Below are positions 1 to 5,210 of a DNA stretch of 5,210 nucleotides, piece after piece. Within the stretch, counting starts at the first letter, position 1; each line of letters begins with the position of its first letter. The position numbers and the translations under genes were made by a program. The stretch is taken from the NCBI GenBank assembly GCA_019312985.1, contig JAFDCC010000067.1:1-5210 (forward strand). Reading direction: 5' to 3'. The notes beneath the pieces are model-generated. The model was not told where the DNA came from and searched no databases. It worked only from the letters and a program-made list of their open reading frames with translations. The DNA comes from Deltaproteobacteria bacterium. Lineage in GTDB: Bacteria > Desulfobacterota > Desulfobulbia > Desulfobulbales > BM004.

Positions 1-833
1 AGGGCTGTGCCGGCCCCCGTCTCCATACTGACCCGGCGACCCAAGATGAGGCGGCTGTGGTCCTGGAGGCTTTTGAGCGCTTCCAGGCCCTGGGATTGCA
101 GGCCTGCGGCTGCTGCCTTGATGCCGAAACTGACATTGCCCTTTCCGTGGCAGGCTGGTTCAAGAACCATTCGGCAAAATTTTTCGGCTATCTCCAGGCC
201 ATGGAGCCGGGCTACATCAGGTTTGTCGCGACAAACCAGCTGGGGCAACCCCTGTTCCTTTTTGTTTCAGACGGACTCATGTTCAGTCATCTCAACGTAT
301 ACCAGGAGAAGGCGTACACCGGGTCCACCGCTTCAGAAGCCTACCGGCAATTTGTCCCGCCCGGCTTGACGCCGGACCACCTCTTTTCCTGGCTGACCGG
401 CAGGCTGCCACCGGTAGAGATCCGGGTCAAAGAGGTAAAACGCGGCCGGGTCCAGGATGCATTCTGGCTGCGGCTCGTGCCCGCCGGGGGCACCACGGAA
501 AGCATGATCCTCTTCGATCCAGAAAATCTTCTTATCCGGCGCCATGTTGTCAGGGACAGTCAGGGCAGGGAGCTGGTGGATATACGTTATCCGGAGTACC
601 GGTTCCTCCCCGGTTCAGGCCCCACGGCAAAAGCAGCCGGGCTGCCTGAACCTTCCGGGCAGGCCAGGGAACAAGGAGGGTGCCGTTTTCCTGCCAGGGT
701 AACCGTTGCCTCCAGCCGGAATGACAGGAAAATAGATATAAGCCTCGGCTCGTTTTTAGCGGGGGCACATTTTACCGCTGATGATTTCCAGGTGGATATC
801 CCGGATAATTTTCAGCAGCTCTTCGTCAAGTGA
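1..833 (+). CDS. Probable outer-membrane lipoprotein, LolA/LolB-like fold (5' end missing)
   Basis: The frame is open to the left edge, so the gene is partial; full codons begin at base 3 and about 276 residues are visible. The first visible residues are G-C-A-G, which fit the end of a lipobox with the Cys at bases 6-8 as the lipidated residue. The codon before the Gly ends in AG, so position -2 could only be Gln among residues tolerated there. The +2 residue is Ala rather than Asp, which would favour outer-membrane sorting. The body alternates short hydrophobic strands with polar residues (ALSVAGWF, PLFLFVSDG, FWLRLVPAG, MILFDPENLLIRR, RFPARVTV, KIDISLGSF), as in the half-barrel LolA/LolB/DUF4292 lipoproteins. 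The family call comes from recognition, not alignment. The stop lies 25 bases before the next gene, suggesting co-transcription. An internal GTG at 57 with GAGG upstream could start a shorter cytoplasmic product, but the lipoprotein reading fits better. Confidence 0.62.
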   Translation, partial: GCAGPRLHTDPATQDEAAVVLEAFERFQALGLQACGCCLDAETDIALSVAGWFKNHSAKFFGYLQAMEPGYIRFVATNQLGQPLFLFVSDGLMFSHLNVYQEKAYTGSTASEAYRQFVPPGLTPDHLFSWLTGRLPPVEIRVKEVKRGRVQDAFWLRLVPAGGTTESMILFDPENLLIRRHVVRDSQGRELVDIRYPEYRFLPGSGPTAKAAGLPEPSGQAREQGGCRFPARVTVASSRNDRKIDISLGSFLAGAHFTADDFQVDIPDNFQQLFVK

Positions 834-852
834 CGGTAACTTTTCGCGGCAC

Positions 853-856
853 AGGA
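853..856 (+). promoter_or_regulatory. Weak ribosome binding site deciding the radical SAM start
   Basis: An AGGA sits only two bases before GTG 859, which is closer than usual. No better purine-rich site precedes either this GTG or the alternative ATG at 781. The next in-frame ATG is at 1015, inside the conserved PDLYEIGM motif, so it cannot be the start. The weak site and GTG codon suggest low translation or coupling to the lipoprotein gene that ends at 833. Confidence 0.4.
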
Positions 857-858
857 CA

Positions 859-3441
859 GTGACAGAACAGGCCCCCTTTGATATAGGCAGCATCCTCGCC
901 CATGTAAAAAAACCGAGCAGGTACATCGGTAACGAGTTCAACGGGTCCTGTAAAAGCTGGGATGCGGCCGGGCTGAAGGTTGTTCTGGCCTTTCCCGACC
1001 TGTATGAGATCGGCATGTCGCACCACGGTCTGCATGTGCTCTACGGGACTCTTAACAGGCAGGAAGGGGTGCTGGCGGACAGGGTCTACGCACCTGACAA
1101 AGACCTGGAGGAATTGCTGCAGAATCGCGGTATTCCCCTTTTCGGGGTGGAATCCCGCCGGCCGCTTGCCGCATTTGACATGGTCGGCATAACCCTGCCG
1201 TACGAACTCTGCTACACGAACATTGTGACTATCCTCGCGCTGGGGCAGATTCCCTTCAGATCGGCGGCGCGGGGTGCCAACGACCCGTTTATTGTCGGCG
1301 GCGGCTCGGGCAGCTTCAACCCGGAACCGGTGGCCGACTTTTTTGATGCTATCCTCCTGGGGGACGGGGAAGAGGCGGTGCTGGAAATTGGTGCAGCCAT
1401 TCAACGCGCCAGAAAAAGGGGCCTCGCCAGGCCGGAGGCCCTTGCCGCGCTTGGGGCCATCCCCGGCGTCTATGTTCCCGCCTTATTTCAACCCCGCTAC
1501 GACAGCGGCGGAAAACTGCTGGCAGTCGAGCCCCTGCAGAAGGGGTATAAAAAAGTTGCGCGGCGTATTCTCCCGGATCTCGAGTTGCCCCCGGCAAATG
1601 AAAAACCCCTGGTCCCCCTGGTCAAGATCATCCATGACCGTCTCGGCATCGAGGTGGCCCGCGGCTGTACCAGGGGGTGTCGTTTCTGCCAGGCCGGCAC
1701 AGTATACCGGCCGGTGCGGGAGCGTTCCCCCGGCAAAATCCTGCAGCTCGCCGAAAAGGGGGTGGGGGGCGGCGGGTTCGAAGAGCTGGCACTGCTCTCA
1801 CTGTCCACCGGCGACTATTCGTGTCTCTCCAATGTCCTCGGCCGCCTGATGGACAGGTTCGTGCAGGACTACGTCTCCATATCCATGCCGTCCATGCGTG
1901 TCGGCACCCTGACACCGGAGATCATGCAGCAGATAAAACGGGTGCGGAAAACCGGCTTCACCCTGGCGCCGGAAGCGGGGACCGACCGGCTCCGCAGGGT
2001 TATCAACAAGGGAATTACCGAAGAGGACCTGCTGCAGACCTGCAGGGACGCCGGCACTCTGGGATGGAAGCTTCTGAAATTTTACTTCATGCTCGGCCTG
2101 CCGAGCGAGACCGATGATGATGTCAGGGGCATTGCCGAACTCGTGCGCCGGGCTGGCGCCACATCACGGGAGAGGCGGCTGCGGATAAACATCAGCGTTG
2201 CCGCCTTTGTGCCGAAGCCCCACACACCGTTTCAGTGGGAACCGCAGATCGGTATCAGTGAGACCTTTGCAAAGATTGACCTGCTGAAAAAGAGCCTGCC
2301 AAGGGGAAATTACCGGCTGAAGTGGCATGACCCGCAGCAGAGTTTCCTGGAAGGGGTGATGTCCCGCGGCGACAGGCGGCTGGCCGGGGTCATTGAAGAG
2401 GTTTGGCGGCGCGGCGCCCGCCTTGATGCCTGGTCCGAGCACTTCAATCTGGCAACCTGGGAGGCTGCGGCCCGGGCCGTCAATATAGACCTGGCCCACT
2501 ACCTGCGGCGCCGTGATTTATCCGAGGTGCTTCCCTGGGACCATTTGGATACCGGCGTTTCCAGGGAGTTTCTCCTGGCCGAACTGGAAAAATCACGCAC
2601 CGGCATCTACACGCCGGATTGCCGCGTCCACAGCTGCCAGCAGTGCGGGGTCTGCGACTTCAAAACAGTGCAGCCCGTCGTCCAGAAAGCCGGGCCGCCG
2701 GAGGATGAACGCCAGGCGGCCGAAGCGGTGCGTCTCCCTGCCGCTGACCGGGAAGAAAGAAAGGCGGCAGGCCGGTCAGGGCAGCAGGATGGAACAGACC
2801 ACTGGTACCGGGTTTTTTATGCAAAACAGGGTGATATCCGGTTTTTGAGCCACCTCGAAATGATCCAGGTATTTTTCCAGGCCCTGCGCCGGGCCGGGAT
2901 AAGGCTCCATTACAGCCAGGGGTTCAACCCGGTGCCAAAGGCTTCCTTTTGTCCCGCCCTGCCCGTGGGCACCGAAAGCCTGGCCGAGTACCTTGATGTT
3001 GACCTGATTGAACCGGTTGCCGATGAAGGGGCATTTATCCGCCGCCTCAATGACCAGCTGCCCCGCGGTATCAGGGTCCTGGCCCTTGCCGGCATTCCTG
3101 CCATGAAAAGCAGGACGCCTCCCAGGAACCTCGCCTGCTACACGGTCAGCCTGGTGCGGCACCTCACCCCGGGGGAAAGGGAAGCCCTTGCCGCATTCCT
3201 GGCACAAAAATCCTTTGCCGTCACCCGCACCAGGAAGGGCAGACAGACAGAGCTCGACATCAGGAAGCAGGTGCGCTCCCTGGTTCTGCGGGACGAAAAG
3301 AGTTTGGAGATGCACCTGCTCACCCAGGAGGGCACCGCGACCGCCAAGCCCCTTGAAATTCTCCAGGCGGTGTTCGGCTTTTCAGAGAGCGAGTGTCTCG
3401 ATCTTGGAATCCTGAAGGTATGGAGCAGGGTGGTCGAATAG
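859..3441 (+). CDS. TIGR03960-type B12-binding-like radical SAM protein fused to DUF2344 (TIGR03936) domain
   Basis: This is a predicted 860-residue cytoplasmic enzyme of unknown reaction. Residues 1-230 form a Rossmann-like B12-binding-type region (PDLYEIGM 46-53, GGGSGSFN 147-154, GDGEEA 168-173), but I see no DxHxxG cobalt-ligand motif. The radical SAM core follows, with 4Fe-4S ligands C270, C274 and C277 (CTRGCRFC), STGDYS 316-321, APEAG 370-374, GLPSE 413-417 and FVPKPHTPFQW 450-460. A second cluster, C588/C593/C596/C599, closes this half. A charged, Ala-rich linker (about 607-648) leads to a DUF2344 domain from about residue 650 (SHLE 664-667, YSQGFNP 685-691, PVGTES 702-707). In many genomes the two halves are separate adjacent genes; here they are one frame. 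I chose GTG 859 because conserved sequence begins just after it. The in-frame ATG at 781 would add a low-complexity Ser-rich stretch that overlaps the upstream gene. Family assignment is firm; function is unknown. Confidence 0.9.
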   Translation: MTEQAPFDIGSILAHVKKPSRYIGNEFNGSCKSWDAAGLKVVLAFPDLYEIGMSHHGLHVLYGTLNRQEGVLADRVYAPDKDLEELLQNRGIPLFGVESRRPLAAFDMVGITLPYELCYTNIVTILALGQIPFRSAARGANDPFIVGGGSGSFNPEPVADFFDAILLGDGEEAVLEIGAAIQRARKRGLARPEALAALGAIPGVYVPALFQPRYDSGGKLLAVEPLQKGYKKVARRILPDLELPPANEKPLVPLVKIIHDRLGIEVARGCTRGCRFCQAGTVYRPVRERSPGKILQLAEKGVGGGGFEELALLSLSTGDYSCLSNVLGRLMDRFVQDYVSISMPSMRVGTLTPEIMQQIKRVRKTGFTLAPEAGTDRLRRVINKGITEEDLLQTCRDAGTLGWKLLKFYFMLGLPSETDDDVRGIAELVRRAGATSRERRLRINISVAAFVPKPHTPFQWEPQIGISETFAKIDLLKKSLPRGNYRLKWHDPQQSFLEGVMSRGDRRLAGVIEEVWRRGARLDAWSEHFNLATWEAAARAVNIDLAHYLRRRDLSEVLPWDHLDTGVSREFLLAELEKSRTGIYTPDCRVHSCQQCGVCDFKTVQPVVQKAGPPEDERQAAEAVRLPAADREERKAAGRSGQQDGTDHWYRVFYAKQGDIRFLSHLEMIQVFFQALRRAGIRLHYSQGFNPVPKASFCPALPVGTESLAEYLDVDLIEPVADEGAFIRRLNDQLPRGIRVLALAGIPAMKSRTPPRNLACYTVSLVRHLTPGEREALAAFLAQKSFAVTRTRKGRQTELDIRKQVRSLVLRDEKSLEMHLLTQEGTATAKPLEILQAVFGFSESECLDLGILKVWSRVVE

Positions 3442-3444
3442 CAG

Positions 3445-3484
3445 AACCCTTGCTGTCAACAGGTTGCCGGGTCGGATTTTTTTT
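3445..3484 (+). terminator. Possible weak intrinsic terminator after the radical SAM gene
   Basis: Eight consecutive T (3477-3484) follow a poor hairpin region. Visible pairings are CTG 3453-3455 with CAG 3460-3462 around a TCAA loop, and AAC 3445-3447 with GTT 3463-3465 across a bulge. An alternative is ACCC 3446-3449 with GGGT 3469-3472. None makes a strong GC stem abutting the T tract, so termination would be partial at best. The T tract may instead belong to the AT-rich upstream part of the trpB promoter. Confidence 0.28.
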
Positions 3485-3486
3485 AT

Positions 3487-3516
3487 TTGGGTTTGCCATT
3501 TAAAAAACTTTATAGT
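3487..3516 (+). promoter_or_regulatory. Candidate sigma70-type promoter for trpB2
   Basis: The gap before trpB2 is strikingly AT-rich compared with the coding DNA around it. TATAGT at 3511-3516 matches the -10 consensus in five of six bases. At 18 bases upstream the only candidate -35 is TTGGGT (3487-3492), a half match. TTGCCA (3493-3498) is a better -35 by sequence, but lies only 12 bases from TATAGT, and at normal spacing it has no good -10. A promoter in this gap is likely from context; its exact position is not settled. Confidence 0.35.
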
Positions 3517-3572
3517 AATGCTTTATCTTCATTTTTGAATAGCATGCTGTGCTGATAAACGTTGCCAAAGGA

Positions 3573-3578
3573 AAGGAG
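3573..3578 (+). promoter_or_regulatory. Strong ribosome binding site for trpB2
   Basis: AAGGAG lies five bases before ATG 3584, in a purine-rich run. It fixes the trpB2 start and suggests good translation, unlike the weak site of the radical SAM gene. Confidence 0.85.
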
Positions 3579-3583
3579 AAAAC

Positions 3584-4930
3584 ATGAACCAGAAAAAGAT
3601 TATTCTTCGTGAAGATGAGATGCCGAAGCAGTGGTATAATATCTGCCCTGATATTCCCAACGGCATGCAGCCGCCCCTGGACCCGGGAAGCGGAGAGCCG
3701 ATGGCCCCTGAAAAGCTTGCCGCCATTTTTCCCATGGGACTCCTCGAGCAGGAGATGAGCCCCAACCGCTGGATCGATATTCCGGACGAGGTGCTGGAGA
3801 TCTATTCCATCTGGCGTCCGGCGCCGCTGGTAAGGGCCTACAAGCTGGAAGAGGCCCTCGGCACGAAGGCAAAGATATACTACAAGAATGAAGGTGTTTC
3901 TCCCAACGGCAGCCACAAGCCAAACAGCGCCGTGGCCCAGGCATACTACAACAAGCGAGAGGGGATAACCCGGCTTGCCACCGAGACCGGGGCAGGGCAG
4001 TGGGGCAGCGCCCTCTGCTTTGCAACCAACAAGTTCGGCCTCGAGTGCAAGGTGTACATGGTGCGGGTTTCCTTTGACCAGAAACCGTACCGCAAGACCA
4101 TGATGCTGACCTTCGGGGGCACGGTCGTTGCCAGCCCGAGCCCTGAAACCAATACGGGCCGCGCTTTTCTCGAAAAGGACCCCAATACCCCGGGCTCTCT
4201 CGGGATTGCCATTTCTGAGGCCATAGAGGACGCAGCCACCACCGAAGGCACCAACTACGCCCTGGGGTCGGTCCTCAACCATGTGATCCTGCACCAGACC
4301 ATCGTCGGCCTGGAGGCGAAAAAACAGATGGAGATCGCCGGCGACTACCCGGACGTTGTTGTCGGCTGCTGCGGCGGTGGCTCCAACTTTGCCGGCCTGG
4401 CGGTACCCTTTGTGGCAGATGCCCTCGAGGGCAAAAAAATCAGGTTTGTCGGGGTGGAGCCGGCATCGTGCCCCACCATGACGAAGGGCACCTTTGCCTA
4501 CGACTTTGGTGATACCGGCCAAACGACGCCGCTGCTCCAGATGCACACCCTGGGGCACGATTTCGTCTCGCCCGGCATACATGCCGGCGGCCTCCGCTAC
4601 CATGGCATGGCACCCATTGTTAGTGCCCTGGTGCGCGAGAAGATCGTTGAACCGCTGAGTGTCCACCAGCTGGAGACCTTTGAGGCCGGTGTCCTGTTTG
4701 CCAGGACCGAGGGTATCATTCCGGCCCCGGAAACCTGCCATGCCGTGCGCGGCGCCATCATCGAGGCAACCCGCGACCTGAATGAGCCGAAGACCATCCT
4801 TTTCAACCTCTCCGGCCACGGCCTGCTCGATCTCTCTGCCTATGAGCAGTATTTCAGCGGCGAACTCCATGACTACGAGTACCCGGCAGAGGCCATCGAG
4901 GAATCCATGAAGCACCTGCCGAAGCTATGA
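3584..4930 (+). CDS. trpB2: TrpB2-type tryptophan synthase beta chain (TrpB-like PLP enzyme)
   Basis: This is a complete 448-residue fold-type II PLP enzyme of the TrpB2 (TIGR01415) branch, which condenses indole with L-serine to make tryptophan. Visible family features are the PLP Schiff-base lysine K112 in NGSHKPNSA (108-116), the catalytic-glutamate loop ETGAGQWG with E134, the phosphate-binding GGGSNFAG loop (264-271) and SGHG (410-413). The TrpB2 hallmarks are the long N-terminal arm, with [13 protein letters not shown] (78-90), and W140 where classical TrpB1 has His in GAGQHG. Length is normal for the group and no key residue is missing. The strong ribosome binding site supports the start. 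The gene stands alone between an AT-rich gap and a strong terminator, with no trpA or other trp gene in view. TrpB2 proteins often act without TrpA; a role in indole salvage or serine deamination is known or proposed in the family but not shown by this sequence. Confidence 0.95.
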   Translation: MNQKKIILREDEMPKQWYNICPDIPNGMQPPLDPGSGEPMAPEKLAAIFPMGLLEQEMSPNRWIDIPDEVLEIYSIWRPAPLVRAYKLEEALGTKAKIYYKNEGVSPNGSHKPNSAVAQAYYNKREGITRLATETGAGQWGSALCFATNKFGLECKVYMVRVSFDQKPYRKTMMLTFGGTVVASPSPETNTGRAFLEKDPNTPGSLGIAISEAIEDAATTEGTNYALGSVLNHVILHQTIVGLEAKKQMEIAGDYPDVVVGCCGGGSNFAGLAVPFVADALEGKKIRFVGVEPASCPTMTKGTFAYDFGDTGQTTPLLQMHTLGHDFVSPGIHAGGLRYHGMAPIVSALVREKIVEPLSVHQLETFEAGVLFARTEGIIPAPETCHAVRGAIIEATRDLNEPKTILFNLSGHGLLDLSAYEQYFSGELHDYEYPAEAIEESMKHLPKL

Positions 4931-4969
4931 TGCTGGGAAGAGGACAGCGGCGGAATCCAACAGTTCTGC

Positions 4970-5004
4970 AAGGCGGCGGGGGAGTCCCTGCCGCCTTTTT
5001 TTTT
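4970..5004 (+). terminator. Strong intrinsic terminator after trpB2
   Basis: AGGCGGC (4971-4977) pairs perfectly with GCCGCCT (4990-4996). The stem continues through a G-T pair (4978/4989) and three G-C pairs (4979-4981 with 4986-4988) to a GAGT loop (4982-4985). This gives an 11-pair, very GC-rich stem followed directly by nine T (4996-5004). It lies 40 bases after the trpB2 stop and should end that transcript efficiently. It leaves only 16 bases before the next gene's ATG. Confidence 0.93.
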
Positions 5005-5020
5005 ATTGCACAGCGGGAGG

Positions 5021-5210
5021 ATGCTGCTGAAAACCGTGAAACGAATTTTAGCCTACGTGCCTTTTCTCCTGCTGGCGCTATTGCTGCTTCCCCCTGCTGT
5101 TGCAGCAGCGTCACCCGGTTCATTTGAAAGCTCGGCTCCCGGGCTCCGCATTGACAACGGCGGCTATGCCCTGGAAAAGGGCTCGCGCCTCGTAGCCGCC
5201 CACAATCTCC
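5021..5210 (+). CDS. N-terminus of an exported protein, possibly a D,D-carboxypeptidase/PBP-type serine hydrolase (3' end missing)
   Basis: An open frame from ATG 5021 runs off the right edge, giving 63 residues. It begins with a clear signal peptide: positive residues K4, K7 and R8, then a leucine-rich core at about residues 9-25 (ILAYVPFLLLALLLLPP), then a small-residue cleavage region AVAAAS at 26-31. The mature part includes APGLRIDNGGYALEKGSR and then LVAAHNL. A strand, charged turn and AxHN pattern like this often precedes the SxxK active-site helix of D-Ala-D-Ala carboxypeptidases and related serine hydrolases. The SxxK itself would lie beyond the window, so this family call is tentative; other periplasmic proteins remain possible. 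The purine-rich GGGAGG (5015-5020) abuts the ATG, which is too close. The start may instead be CTG 5027, with a more normal spacing, or GTG 5036; either keeps the signal peptide. Confidence 0.6.
   Translation, partial: MLLKTVKRILAYVPFLLLALLLLPPAVAAASPGSFESSAPGLRIDNGGYALEKGSRLVAAHNL

Noticed and set aside
7..369. 120-residue + strand frame inside the lipoprotein gene
   Set aside because: It is an alternative frame of the lipoprotein gene, rich in Arg, Pro and Ser as expected of shadow translations, and has no family resemblance.
826..1404. 192-residue open frame on the - strand over the radical SAM N-terminus
   Set aside because: It lies wholly opposite conserved radical SAM coding sequence, with no recognisable motif and no separate regulatory signals.
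1677..2117. 146-residue + strand frame inside the radical SAM gene
   Set aside because: It is out of phase with the conserved CxxxCxxC and APEAG motifs, and its composition is typical of a shadow frame.
3442..3583. Trp leader attenuator, T-box or riboswitch before trpB2
   Set aside because: The 142-base gap has no run of Trp codons, no stable competing GC stems and no T-box-like element that I can recognise. It is also short for these regulators.
3500..4915. Long 471-residue open frame on the - strand opposite trpB2
   Set aside because: It is a shadow of the trpB2 codons: GC-rich third positions suppress stops on the reverse strand. The protein has no recognisable domain, and the + strand gene is unmistakable.
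4946..4995. Anti-terminator pairing of GGCGG (4949-4953) with CCGCC (4991-4995)
   Set aside because: Only about five pairs form, against an 11-pair terminator stem, so it is unlikely to compete.
4927..5127. 66-residue + strand frame overlapping the trpB2 stop
   Set aside because: It reads straight through the terminator, its FFF run comes from the T tract, and it overlaps the better-supported signal-peptide gene in another frame.

Overview
The window is a GC-rich, densely coded stretch with every gene on the + strand. The gene content suggests a Gram-negative, probably anaerobic bacterium of the Desulfobacterota type (Desulfuromonadia or relatives). The evidence is a LolA/LolB-like lipoprotein, a fused TIGR03960-DUF2344 radical SAM protein, and an orphan TrpB2-type PLP enzyme. 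This placement is inferred from gene families, not from a database search.

Layout. (1) Bases 1-833 hold the 3' part of a probable outer-membrane lipoprotein gene. It is cut by the left edge almost exactly at the presumed lipidated cysteine. (2) Bases 859-3441 hold a two-part radical SAM protein: a B12-binding-like region, a CxxxCxxC radical SAM core, a second cysteine cluster and a C-terminal DUF2344 domain. Only 25 bases separate it from the lipoprotein gene, so the two probably form one transcript. (3) Bases 3442-3583 are an AT-rich gap with a T tract, a possible promoter, a small palindrome and a strong ribosome binding site. (4) Bases 3584-4930 encode a complete TrpB2-like tryptophan synthase beta chain with all main PLP residues visible and no trpA beside it. 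(5) Bases 4970-5004 are a textbook intrinsic terminator. (6) From about 5021 to the right edge runs the start of an exported protein, possibly a penicillin-binding-type D,D-carboxypeptidase or related serine hydrolase.

The genes do not form an obvious single pathway. The lipoprotein and the radical SAM gene are probably co-transcribed. trpB2 looks like its own transcription unit, bounded by the AT-rich gap and the terminator. I see no RNA genes, CRISPR, insertion sequences, phage genes or toxin/defence modules. The main points worth checking are the unexplained fused radical SAM enzyme with its extra cysteine cluster, its true start, and the terminator that ends only 16 bases before the last gene.
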